64,000 bases of DNA from Botrytis cinerea B05.10. Taxonomy: Eukaryota > Ascomycota > Leotiomycetes > Helotiales > Sclerotiniaceae. The notes beneath the pieces are model-generated. The model was not told the origin of the DNA and did no database searches. It saw only the letters and a program-made list of their open reading frames with translations. The translations under genes were made by a program, and so were the position numbers. The first letter of the stretch is position 1, and each line of letters begins with the position of its first letter. The stretch is taken from the NCBI RefSeq assembly GCF_000143535.2, contig NC_037314.1:496001-560000 (forward strand). Direction: 5' to 3'. Shown here piece after piece: positions 11,806 to 23,215 of the stretch.

Positions 11806-14800
11806 TGTGAGGGTTTGAGGTGTGAGGAATTGAGAGTGTGAGGATTTGTAAAGGTCTTGATTGTATGGCAGCAGAGCAATAAGGATTTAAATTGAAGAAT
11901 GTAGTGAAGAAGGTGTAATATGTAACATGTGTGTGTGGTAACAAGTTGAAGTTTTGTAAAGTGGTATGACCATGGAGTGAATCATTACGAGGTGGGAGGG
12001 TGAGTTGATTTTGTAGTTTATTGGCAGCGAGTGATCAACTGCAAGGCTACCCGAACTGGGAGGAATGACGGGAGGCGGACGCTTCTCTGAATGAATGCTT
12101 GGACCTTTTTGCGGGGAAGGAATGGATGGGCTGGTGGGCTGGTGGGCTGTACGAGCTAGATAAGTGGGTCGCTGGGTTGATCTCTTATGTAATCATCCGG
12201 TGGAGAAGACGAGCAGATCCTGTGCAGAGTGAGGGAGAGGAGAGGAGAGGAGAGGAGAGGAGAGGAGGGTAGCGAGAGAGAGTGATGGATGAAGTGATAA
12301 AAAAGAATTGCAGGAGCGGGAGAGCGTTGAAATGATGATTGATGTGATGCTCAGGATATTCTGGATATTCCACGGACCCGATGAAATACCAACACACGAC
12401 TGTTTAGGATGTGTGCCAAATATCCAGTCGATAGATGCTGCCTTGACTCTTGATGCTATTGATGTATCACCAACCGGTGACTGCAAGGTATCTTACACAC
12501 CATACCTTGCACACTTGGGTCTAATCCCCTCTTCCCTATGATGTGCACGATATACGACGACAGGACTTTCATCCATAAAACGCCTCGCCGAAGTTCCTTG
12601 CGGCTGTTCTCTTTCCCTCTCTGTACTCGCGTTGGCCTTTGATACCACTATGCGCCGGCTCTCTTTCTCCCGCTGCGCCTTCCTTCATTCATCCCTCGCG
12701 ATACAAGGAGCCGTGTGAAGTCGGAAAAGCTTGATTGTCGCTACATCACTGCAAACAGAGGCAGAATCCACTCAAAAGGTCCCGTCATCCCTGCATGCGC
12801 AGAAAGTCTTGGGCCCTTTCAGGCGTTACGCCCGGCAACGCGGGATTGATGAGGGATAAGCTTACATCGCACCTCCACCCTCATCGTACATCAACCATCG
12901 ATTGGCCTGACATCATACTACATTCTTCACAGTCAGAAATCCCCCGTCGTACAATCATCTACTCCGTCGACAACATTATCGTGTACGGCATTCACAATTC
13001 ACGATTCACGTGTCATGAGTCGATATGCCCAGACTCCCGCTCTCGTTGGCCATCTCTATATCGTGTAAGCAAGCGGGCGGCAACATGCACACCTAGCATC
13101 TAGCATGCATTTACACGGCCAACTCCCACGTCCATTTTCATTCTGATTTCCATTTCCATTCCATTTCCATTTCCATTCCCACCTGCAGAAGGCGAAAAAG
13201 AGTGCATCCAAAAAGTCCCTCAAACCCATTCCAAATCAACCCAAGCCGAGTCCGAATTCGAAATGTTTGGATTGTCAGGTACGAGTAGCTTCAACCACAT
13301 GGCTTATCGCTCACCAGACCTTCTAGAAGCTTACTCCATCGGGCACTGATCTGCCTCGTGGAAGCTAAGCCATGCTATCCATCCTCGCCATCTTTACTTT
13401 ACGTAAGATATAATCCGCCGTGCCTCTGACTTCAAAACCGATTCGTGCCATTTTCTACTCGTTGTCGTTATAATCCATGTCTCGTTTGATTCCCTTTCTG
13501 AAGATCTCAAAGCTCAGCCTTGCCAAGATATCCTAAATGATTCCCTAAATGTTAGTGAGCTCCGGTACCCACATATTATCAATGCATCATCATCTCTTCC
13601 ATCATTTTTTCAGAAAGAATTCATCTGCCTAATGCATGCAAACGACTTCGAGCTTCCTAATTGAGTCTCGCTATCCGTTTGGCGAGATCGGAATGCCGTG
13701 CTCTGTTGTCTGATGAAGGAGGCGCAGTCTTCACAACTTTTGAGGCTACTTGCAAGATTTCATCGATTGCAGTGTGCAAACCAATAACATCAAGACAAGA
13801 TGCATGCTGCAATGCTCAAAACAAAATAATCGAAGCCGATTCATCCGACTCGACTACCCAGCTCCAAAATGCAGCCGATATGCTTGTAATACGAAAATCT
13901 ATCCCGTGGTCTACTCACCATCTGGTGACAACATCAGATCACTTTATGGTGTAGGTATCAACAGCCCAACTCCACTCCTCCACTCTCCCAACAACCAATG
14001 TACTCACTGCGCCTTCTTTCTCGGTCTCGGCATCATTTATTACCAGATCCAGGGTGTATGTAGCGATCACCCAATGGATAGGTCGCCCGGTCGGGCTCTT
14101 GCATACACGGCGACTTTGATGTCCGAGCCATCAATTCCAGCCTTCCATTTACTATGCACAAACGAACGAAACGGTGCTTGCAATCTTGACATAAATGTTT
14201 TCCCAGCGAAGAGCCCCATAACGCCCTAGGCAAGGCGTATGTCGGTATGCCGAAGCCGGCTTGGCGTATTTCATGTGATATCGATATATCACGTAAAATG
14301 AGCACAAACTCGCTGGAAAACGGGAACTCGAAAATTTTCAAGGATTTTGACCGGGAAATGCAATAGTACAACTCTACTGGTAAGGAAATTGTATATTTCA
14401 AAGCTCATGAATGAATAACGGACTCACGTACTGGAGAGCTAGTGTCTCTGCGCCTCATCTACGCACAATATTGCTCAGCGGCGAGCAACGACGTGAAACG
14501 ACGAGCAACGGAGAACAAAGATCTATACACACATCATATATTTCCTCAAGTATATGGAGCTTTGTTTTCAACTTCAGTTACTACTCATGTCAAAATTTAC
14601 TTTGAAAGTTAAAACTCGAATCAAGCAGTTTTGACTCATGTCAGGACTCATGCATACTCGAGTCAAGTCAAGGGAACACAAGAAGTACTTATCATCCTAA
14701 ACACGAGACATCCTTAGAGAGAATACATAGCATGGCCAACTTCTACTGGGCCAACAATTACGACACCTACGGATGAAGAACTTGCTGTTCACGATTGAGG

Positions 14801-15092
14801 AAATGTTAGAGAGGCAGCAAAAGTTGAAGAGGTTTTGAGGTAATAGGTGAAAAATGAGAGCAACTTCCAAAAGGTGACTTTTCTGACAAGTCTCAGGTAG
14901 CTTACCCTAGGATTTTAATTGTACTAATATGGAAATTATAATGAGTTGTATTTATTATTTCTGCACTGAAAGCGCAGAATAATGGACAAGTTTCATGAAT
15001 TTACATCGATGTTTCAATACCCCTCTCTGTTTTCTAAAGTATACGCTCAACATAGGGTAAGTATCCAGCTATCTACAGACATTGTAGCGAGA
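11806..15092. other. Intergenic, about 3.3 kb without a recognised gene
   Basis: Upstream side of the stomatin gene and 3' side of the next minus-strand gene. It contains a purine tract of GAGGA repeats around 12236-12268 and TTTCCATT-type repeats around 13141-13183. Open frames of 97-159 codons at 12.7-14.4 kb overlap on both strands and show no domain or splice structure I can support. The stretch is long for a fungal promoter, so a non-coding transcript or a lost gene is possible. Confidence 0.45.
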
Positions 15093-16395
15093 TCAGTTCA
15101 TATACCGCTTAAGGACAGACTCGGACTCCTGACAAGGGAATCGCTTCTGATAGCCCTCTGCCATATTTACAATTTCCTCTAAGCGTACTTTTAAATTGGC
15201 CTGCGGTCTTCTTCTCCATCTCGCAAGGCTGTCCGAGTTTGGTGTCAAAATAGAAGTACCGGGCCATGAAAGAAGGGCGAGGATGCTTCGCATGTATGGA
15301 ACCATCACCTCGGATGGGGGAGCCAGAGCCAGTATATCCAAGATTTTCTCGGCGAATAGATGGTGGAATACCGGTCGAAACCAGGTGTTGGCCGTCGTCG
15401 CCGTCACCCGCACGTGATCTGTTAATATCCGCTCCAAAACGTCTTTCTGGGCGATGGTGCGATCTAGTAACAGACTAACCTCGGCCCCAAGATTCTTGAG
15501 CTCCCCGCTGTCGAAATCCGGTTGAACACGCTCATTAAGTAGTTTTATCGCACTTTTAGCGTACTTTTCATCCCTCAGAGCGTCTAAATATGCTTCGTTC
15601 TGTGTGACAAACTGGCGACCTTTTGCGTTATCACGTGTTTGCTCCAGCAGTTTTTTGTCTCTGGGGTATATTTTGTCTGCCCGTTCTAGCTCTATGTTGA
15701 AAATGCTAACATCATGTTGCATGTCCATGATCTGGTTTCAAAAAGGAATTAGTTGCGAGATACAATATGTTTGGTTGAGTAAATACCTGCTCATGTATTC
15801 TGCCCAAGCGGTCTTGCGTTGTAAGACACAAGTCCCGGGCATCCTCAAAGGGTCTGACGGCCGACTGTGCCAGATCGACCACGCTATTTGGAGGAGGTTT
15901 GATTGCTTTGGAATTGTCTTGTATCCACTTCACTGTGCGCCGTAGAGATTCTGGAAATTGTTTGCGAAACGTTTCCCCATTTTGACTTTGGTTCCATAGC
16001 TCAGGGGGGTTCGCATTCGCCACCATCTTCATCGTTAAGTCGAGCAAGGTCATATAGGCGGGAATTAGTTTCATATTGACCGTTGCAGCCACTTTCGAAT
16101 GGAGTCTGACGTCACGTTTCAAATCTTCGGCTTTTGATCGAAGCCGACGACCTGACAGATAGACTGTCATAACGTCTACGATATGCTTTACTTGCCTTGG
16201 TTCCCGTCGAGTTATTCCGTAGAAGCGATCCTGTCTCCAGGTTGGATTCACTGGTGTATGCCATGGACCGCCATTTTGGCATGGCGAAGCAGACAAAGCT
16301 GTGGCTCTCGTGGCTGTGAAAAGAAAGGTTGGAACTGCAGCGGATATGAGCGGCTTCTGGTAAATCGGAATACTTCTTCGGAGTTGAAAGTTCAT
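15093..16395 (-). CDS. Unrecognised all-helical 415-aa protein, divergent partner of the next gene
   Basis: Two exons, 15787-16395 and 15093-15731, separated by a 55-nt GT-AG intron in phase 0; 415 aa. No family recognised. The first 40 residues are basic and hydrophobic (MNFQLRRSIPIYQKPLI, then AAVPTFLFTATRATA), possibly a mitochondrial presequence or membrane anchor. The remainder reads as amphipathic helices rich in Leu, Lys, Glu and Arg, for example RVQPDFDSGELKNLGAEVSL and RTIAQKDVLERILTDHVRV. A more hydrophobic patch, VMVPYMRSILALLSW, lies near residues 350-365. The intron is clean and both exons are fully open, so the gene looks intact. It faces the 773-aa helical gene across a 1.08-kb shared upstream region, which suggests co-regulation and perhaps joint function; that is inference. 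Confidence 0.7.
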
Positions 16396-17476
16396 TATGA
16401 TGAATAGTGTACTCGGTGGGTATGAACAATGAGGGTCAATAATTTGACCTGTGGGAGGATTGCTCTATACGACTTTTATGACATATTGCCGCGAATCTGC
16501 GAAATTGAGGGAACAAGTGTTGAGATTGGATCTGCCAGAAGAACGAACTACAACGGAAAACCGACTCGTAATATCTTCTGAACGGTACTGAACCCGGTCT
16601 CGTATGGGCAGATCTAGGGTCTGGGGCCCAGTTCCAATTTCCCTCAAATCTCACGAAACGGCACGGAGCTGAAAGATCTGCCACCTAGATCATATGTTTT
16701 GGTTCTGCAAAGTGACGTGAAGTATTCATTCAGAGCTCAACTTCAACCCCGTTGAGCGCGCGGGGAAGATCATCGTGGGGCAATCTTGAAAAAAGCTTAA
16801 CGTGTTTTTGAGCTTTCAGCTTTCCCCCACTAGTTATTGATGCGTTTGCAAACTTTAAACAGCAAACAACAAGAAAGTGCAGTATGTCCAAATTGGGGGT
16901 TGGACGCTAGTCACTACCTGCATTTCATAGGAACGAATAACAATTCTGAAAATAGGTTCACCACACACTATTGGACCTCGATATCCCAGAACTGGCAACA
17001 CCAAGCTTCCTCAGCTTTATCTTTATTGAAATTCTTGGACATGATGTGGTTGGATCTGCGGGTTCACGAGCTCAATTGTTGAAAATGAACGGATAATTGT
17101 TTTCATGCAGACAAGGGATCTCAAATGTGATTAAAGTGGCCCTGTGCAGGTACCCTTTGCGGGAGTGTACCGGTCTTCTAATGATCTGCGTGCAATTGTT
17201 CTGTTCTGTGTCTTTTGCGGCTGGTCCAACCAATCGGAATGAGGCATCCCCACTTAAAGTGTATTGTGACGACTCATGAAAACCGAATTGATACCAGCTG
17301 AACTGTGGAGTTCAAGATTCTATGGTACATGGGGTACGATTTTACAGTCTCCGACAAACGAAGCAGATACAAAATTGCATAAAAGGTATGTTCCCATCCA
17401 CCAGCTTCTATATCCTGTCTCATCACTGATCAAAGTCAGAATACTCTTTGAATACACAGTGACTCAACGCATCAAC
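16396..17476. promoter_or_regulatory. Shared upstream region of a divergent gene pair
   Basis: 1.08 kb between the two start codons of the divergent helical-protein genes. A TATA-like CATAAAAGG lies near 17377-17386, about 90-100 nt before the plus-strand ATG. A GC-rich patch (TTGAGCGCGCGGGG, near 16752) is conspicuous in otherwise AT-rich DNA. Short frames inside have no support. Regulatory role inferred from position only. Confidence 0.45.
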
Positions 17477-20338
17477 ATGTCGACCGATATTATAACCAGA
17501 GGGCAGATGGATGAACTCCGCGAGAAGGAGGCTGTTTACCCTTGGCAAGTTATGGAGGGTATGGGTTCATTGTTTCTGGATTTTGAGCCCCCTGTGATTG
17601 ACCATTGAGTACAGATATCAAAGCTAAGAACTGGGACACCAATTTCGAATGGATGGGTGTCCTTTCCGTAGCACCGGCTTGCATTCAGCTATTAGCCATG
17701 TGTGCCGCCGTCGCCGCGAGACCTGAAGCTTCGGGATTGGAGCTGTATCATAATCCGGACTTCCAGTACCTCCGAAAGTTAGTTGGTTTTCCTATCTCTC
17801 AAAGGATTATTTGAAGCTGACCTAAAATTAGGAACGAATCTCTTCAAGGAGCCCTGGTTCAAGTTGGTAATGTTGGTCGAAGTGCATTTGGAAATGCTTT
17901 CGGGCATATGGAAGATATTTACCAGAAATCTAATGCCGTCGAGAAATTGGTATGGAAGATTTGAATCCTCTCGTACTCAATGATGCTAACCCCTATTGAT
18001 AGGTTGAAACTATTTTTGATCAACTCGCCAAGGGGAGTACCAACGTACGTGTAGAACTAGATACACTTAAGGATTTGTCTGAAGTTTGCCTCAAATCTGC
18101 TGAAGGGATGCTCGAGGACTTCGTGAAATGGGAAGGGATTGTCAAGGACCTTCATCAGTCATGTGAAGACCGAGATCAGGGAGCCACGCGAGCCCTTCTG
18201 GAAAACGAGAAGGAAACCATTCTCACTAAGGCACGCAAGGAGCATTACGAGAGAGAGGAGGCCCGGATGAAGACAGAGCTGGAGAGTAAGAAGGAAGAAG
18301 TTGCTGATTTGAAGAAAAGTCTTGAAAAAGAAATGGACAATTTCCCTCGTGGGTATGTGAATCTTTTTTTTATGCCATATGACTTGCGCTAACATGTACT
18401 CACAGTATGGAGCTGGCAAAGATGGACATCTTCAAAAGTCTCGCTGACAGCGTGACTGGACTTTTCACGGCGGTTGGCAATGTTGGGTCGGCATACGCGG
18501 CAATGAAAAGTCCTGCCAACTTTGCCAATGCCGCCAACGGTATTCTGGGTGCTGCCAATCCCTTGAACCAAAAATCAGCAGGAACAGATTCAAAAGACAC
18601 CGATGATGAGGATGATACCAAGGCCACGAGAGATATTGGAGATGATAAAGCCAATCTTCAAGTTGGCTTGATTAGAATGGCCCTGCAACAGCTTCAAGGA
18701 CTTTTGGAAGGCGACAAGGATGGTATCAAATGGCACTTGTTGACTGGCGTAGGAAACAGTGAAAAAGTTGCAGTAGAAGACGGGAACCAGTGGAATTTGG
18801 TGGTTGTGAACGGAATGCTCACCATGAGCACCAAAGCCTTGAATAAATCAAAGGATACGAAAAATTCAAAGACAGGAAAGAAATTGCTTGATGCAATTGA
18901 GACGGTGGACCCGGTAAGAGTTCTCTCATTCTGAAGGTTTCATAGCGCTGCTAATCAGCTCATAGGTACTTGAAGACCTCGAAAAACAGGTCAAAAGTGC
19001 AAAGACGGTGGGCAAGGAATGGGAGCATCCCAAGGACAAGGAAGTTAAGGAGTGGCTTGAGATGGTGGAAGAAGCTTTGACCGCTGTCCAGAAGATTGAA
19101 GCCGCCAGGAAAGGATCCAAACAGGCCTCTCGGCCCTCTGTCTCTCCAGTCAGTCTCGCTCTAGCATCGCCACCTGCCGTAGCTGGACAGAGTGTGAGTC
19201 AGCATGTCGTGTCGGCGCATCGCTTCCTGGTAGACACCGCTAAAGAGGGATACCAAACCGCCAGCAGTGCGGTCGATCAAATGAAGAAAGAACTTGCAGA
19301 ACTGCAATCCAACGTCAGCGAGATCACATCCAAGGGGCAGAATCTCGCCGGAACAAAATTGACACTGGTAAGGGCATTTGGGTGTGGATAGAGTGAACAA
19401 GATGATTTGATGACTGACTATCGTTCAGAAAAATATTAAGGAAGTCCTGAAAGATTGCATAGACTACGTCATAACGTTGAAGGATCACATTACGCGCATG
19501 CTGATCTTTTTCCGCACGTTCAAAAGCAGAGTAGACACAGTCATGATGTCCCAAGTTAAACCATTCACAGGAAGGGTTCAGAATATCATCGATGATCACA
19601 ACTTGATGTTCGATCTCATCGTAAGTTGTTATCTTTCTTTAGTGCAAACCTTTCCGACATGAACCGTGCTAACTCTGCTCAGCTTTTGCAATCAAATGCA
19701 ATTCAATTATGGGCCAGTTTTGAACAATTCAAAGATGTTGCTGCCATGTATAGGCAGATTTACAATCCTCATCTGATCAAGGGCCTTAATCTCGTCGATA
19801 GAATGACCCGATTACCGAAGGGATCAGATTTTGCTACTCAATTGAAAGATATTGATGAATGGAAGGAGTCTGTTCAGAGCGAAGTGGACGCAATTGTTGA
19901 GAAGGTAGGCCCCAGTGATCCGAGTCTTTCATGGCTTTTTGTGCAGAGTTCTTCAATCAGATGCACATTCGCTAACTTTACAATCTTATTAACAGCAAAT
20001 ATCCGAAATCAAGAGGGTTCTGAATGCGGATGAAAAGGCGTTGCTCGAGACTAAATACAAACTCCCAGAGGCTCCCAAGCGGCAGCAACAGGCAATTCAA
20101 GAGGGGGCCGCTGAAGCCAGAAAAATGATAGGTTCTAGGATTGAAGAGGTCAATCCAGAGCTTAAATACATGGGAAAAACTCACCAAGATCAACCTATAG
20201 AGGTACGTGGTATCAATCCAACTCTCAACTACAGAAAAGCTAATGAGACGGGAATGGTAGGAGCTTAAGAAGGATGTCGCGCAACTCAAAACACCGAGCG
20301 AATATGCTCGCGCGATGCGCCGCCCAAAGAGAAATTGA
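17477..20338 (+). CDS. Unrecognised 773-aa helical protein with coiled coils and a hydrophobic hairpin-like segment
   Basis: Ten exons: 17477-17558, 17615-17777, 17832-17949, 18003-18352, 18406-18913, 18966-19367, 19429-19620, 19683-19904, 19996-20202 and 20261-20338. All introns are 50-91 nt and GT-AG, most in phase 0; all exons stay open. There is no signal peptide. A hydrophobic stretch (VLSVAPACIQLLAMCAAVAA) lies at residues 43-62 and a charged coiled coil at about 175-237. A Gly/Ala-rich hydrophobic segment spans about 250-291 (SVTGLFTAVGNVGSAYAAMK is its core), followed by more long helices and a basic tail (MRRPKRN). Long helices flanking a hydrophobic hairpin are the layout of alpha-helical pore-forming proteins, but also of other membrane-remodelling or scaffold proteins. 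No signature sequence identifies a family. The divergent helical neighbour fits a two-component system; that is inference only. Confidence 0.75.
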
Positions 20339-20829
20339 GGTGCAAAAGACCTGGTTAGGATTTGGTGGGTAGGGATATTGGCTAGCTCGGAGTGATGATT
20401 GAATGTATTTTCACATTTGGTATACTTACAGAGTATACTACGACATTCCCTTGTTTACACAAGAAACTTAGGTTTCTCCTCAACATTATCTTTCCGAGAA
20501 ATCATTGCAGGGTATTCTAAATCGCATTTGTTTGGTCCGTGTGGATGGATGACTGTGGTGATCTGTTATGTTAATATCTACTACTTATTGTAATCGTAAA
20601 ATCCCCCGCCTCTCACTCGTCCTTCGTCTGCTTTTCCCTCGGTTATGATCTTTGATTCGTAAATGTGATCTCTGGTTTGCATTTGCATTTGCATTTGTAT
20701 CGGTATCGGTATCTGTGTCTCCATTCTCATTCTCTCACTTTCTGTACTTTTGGGGGGGTTTTTGTGCTCTCTGGTATATCGTCTTCTTGTTTGTTTTCTT
20801 CTTCTTGTTTGTTTTCTTCTTCTTCTTCT

Positions 20830-20879
20830 TCCTCCTCCTCCTCCTCCTCCTCCTCCTCCTCCTCCTCCTCCTCCTCCTC
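20830..20879. repeat. (TCC)n triplet microsatellite
   Basis: About 50 nt of uninterrupted TCC triplets, preceded by TTC-rich sequence from about 20790. Translatable as poly-Pro, poly-Ser, poly-Leu or poly-Gly depending on frame and strand. Confidence 0.95.
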
Positions 20880-20985
20880 TTCCTCTTTTGCAAGTAGTAT
20901 CGTATCTCCGTCTCAAACTTCTTTCTTTTTAAAACATGCTTTAGGGCTTTTGAACTTTTTCTTATATAACATAAAAATAATCCTG

Positions 20986-21020
20986 ATGTTATGTTATGTT
21001 ATGTTATGTTATGTTATGTT
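20986..21020. repeat. (ATGTT)x7 pentanucleotide array
   Basis: Seven perfect copies of ATGTT, ending at AACGATGG. Confidence 0.95.
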
Positions 21021-21618
21021 AACGATGGTTAGGTTTGCGGGATTTGCGGGAATTGGAATTGGAATTGTGAAGAGAGGGGGGGAGAGATTGTGTGAGTTTG
21101 TGTGTGTGCGAAAAAAGCGTCCGGAAAGATAAAGATAGTTTGAGAGACTGAGTTAGTTATCGGAAAATATAGCCAGAAGTAATGTCAACCCTTCTCATAC
21201 ATGATACAATCCTTCGTATGCTACACATCTGATCGCTGCCCGATATAAACTTACAACACGGTACCAGTATTTGATATCCCTGCTATGTGCGTGTCCCTTG
21301 CCTGCATAATCTGGGTCATGTGCTGTGTTTTCGCCGCAGCTTCATAATATTGGTTGGTTGCTGTTGTGATAACGCCGATGAGTTATCAAATTCAATTCCT
21401 TACACCCCTTTACTATCTCTTTTGATCGATTCTCTCTCTGGGGTTTACTTTATTTCTTGTCTATTCTGCTTCATAGTGGAATAAGAGCACACAAGTTTTC
21501 CACCGTAACTGGCTTGGTTTATATTTGTTTGCAGTCAATTTGACATTGATCAACTTCCAGATTATTACAAAGATACAAAAGTACAACATTAGCAGCCCCA
21601 GCCGTATCCAACCTCACC

Positions 21619-22280
21619 ATGTCAGAAACACAGACAGGCCCGGTTAAAGAGCCGTTCGCCCCAAAGTAAATGATGGCTAAGACGGCAGCCCTCTACAAGG
21701 AACTCACCGGAGATTCCTAGATTGATGCTGCTAAACATACGATAACCCATCTTCTGCCTCCATTTACTGCAGATGCCATTAGTAAGAACCTTGAATTCCT
21801 TGATATCACCACTTATGAAACTCATTTTAGAAGATCACTAATTGTGAAATCCAGTTCATGATAATGGCTGTGGTATCGGCGAAGTCACAAGAGCAATCGT
21901 GTCTAATCCTCCAGAGGGTATCATAATCAAGGCTACTGATCGCAATCAATACATGATCGATGGTTGTCACAAGTTTGCCACCGCAGGAAACTGGCCAGTC
22001 GAAGCAACTGTTATTGCCTGCCCAATCTCTCACCTTCCCGGATAATTACTTCACTCACTCGTTCACCAATTTCTTTATTACTCATCTCGACGAAAATCAC
22101 GATCCAGCAGCGAAGCAAGTCTGTCGCACTCTGAAACAGGGAGGCACAGCAATCGTTTCTACATGGGCTGCAACGGCACATGAAGAACCGATTAAAAGAG
22201 CGCATCTTGAGACTCGAGGACCTGATGTTGCTTTTCCCATGGCTATGCCCACTCATTGTTATGGAAAAGACGCACTCTAG
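21619..22280 (+). pseudogene. SAM-dependent methyltransferase relic
   Basis: The frame opens with an ATG at 21619 but meets in-frame stops at 21667-21669 and 21718-21720. Both can be read as CAA/CAG to TAA/TAG changes. It then needs a frameshift near 21855 and another near 22030. Pieces recognisable in successive frames are TADAI, the SAM-binding motif I region VHDNGCGIGEVTRAIV, an acidic ATDRNQYMID stretch (motif II position) and NYFTHSFTNFF followed by LKQGGTAIVSTWA, typical of secondary-metabolite methyltransferases of the UbiE/LaeA-like fold. The normal C-terminal third is missing: similarity stops at about 22270, where P450-like sequence begins in the same orientation. The protein cannot be made as it stands. 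Family call is from motifs; the substrate is unknown. Confidence 0.75.
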
Positions 22281-22990
22281 TTGAGAAGGAGAGCGAAATA
22301 GCCTTCAAGCAACACAAAGCAGGACTTACAGATTGGAAATTGTTGAAGCCTCAATTGAAATTAGTTTCCGTGGTTGCACAAGTCACTGGGAGGATATTTG
22401 TCGGTCTCCCCCTCGGACGACAAACAAAATTTCTTAAGGCCTCAATTGAACATTCCATTGCTGTTGTTCTTTTTGCCCATCGATTGCGCAGGTTCCCTAA
22501 TTGGGCGTGGCCTTTTATTGCACCATTTCTGACGGAAGATTGTACCGTGGCATGTTCAAATGCTGATATTAAGAAACTTGTCACACCTTTTATCAAGGAA
22601 AAGATACGTTTTTTCGCAGCTGGAAATCATGATACAAATATGAAAAGTGATGCTAGAGGTATTATTGAAGATGGCAGGCTCATCGGTTAGCTTTTACGAC
22701 GCTACTTAGTCACAAAAAGCCATGTGCGCTAGCTTGATTACTCGCTCTTAATCAGAGATTATTTCACATTATGTTTTTTGGCCATCCACAACACCAACTA
22801 TGCTGTAGTACAAGCTCTCTAAAATCTCGCCGGAAACCCAGAGTTCATTGAGCCTCTTCGAGCGAAAATCGAAAAGGAGACCAACATCACAATGGAAGAG
22901 TGCTTAGATACAAAGGGCATCGGTAAATTGCACCTCTCGGATGACGAGGATGACGACATTCGATCATTCCGAGAATATAGATTTTTGCCT
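22281..22990 (+). pseudogene. Cytochrome P450 relic (middle part only)
   Basis: Sequence from about 22290 to 22690 reads as the central part of a fungal P450: VVAQVTGRIFVGLPLGR, then FLKASIEHSIAV and LRRFPNWAWPFIAPFL. After a stop and a probable intron, 22775-22890 gives the I-helix region FLAIHNTNYAVVQAL, an in-frame stop, then NLAGNPEFIEPLRAKIE. This pattern is typical of the gibberellin/kaurene-oxidase-like and indole-diterpene P450 group. The N-terminal third, the ExxR motif and the haem-binding Cys loop are absent; 22900-23030 is open but not P450-like. The relic abuts the truncated methyltransferase without a spacer, consistent with a deletion that fused two neighbouring genes. It is not functional. 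Confidence 0.75.
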
Positions 22991-23215
22991 GAGCGAACAG
23001 CGTATTTAGTTTCTGTTATTATGAAAACATAATCAAGAAATGACCAAAATATATCACCTATTAAAGCAATTCGAAAATCTATATCACCAGAGACACTCCT
23101 TCGTATAGAGCTTAAGTCATGTAAAGAACGCGACCTTACACTCGTCTTGTCCTTTAGTACGATTATAACAAGTCATAAAATGTAAGTTACAACGAAAATC
23201 GCCGCGGACTATAGT

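Larger units (their letters stand above)
20339..21618. other. Intergenic, simple-sequence rich
   Basis: No gene recognised in 1.3 kb after the ten-exon gene. It contains GCATTT and GGTATC short repeats (about 20680-20720), a CTT/CCT triplet tract and an ATGTT array. Open frames here are by-products of these repeats. Confidence 0.6.

Noticed and set aside
12735..14401. Plus and minus frames of 97-159 codons between the stomatin gene and the helical pair
   Set aside because: They overlap each other on opposite strands, lack splice signals that extend them and show no recognisable motif.
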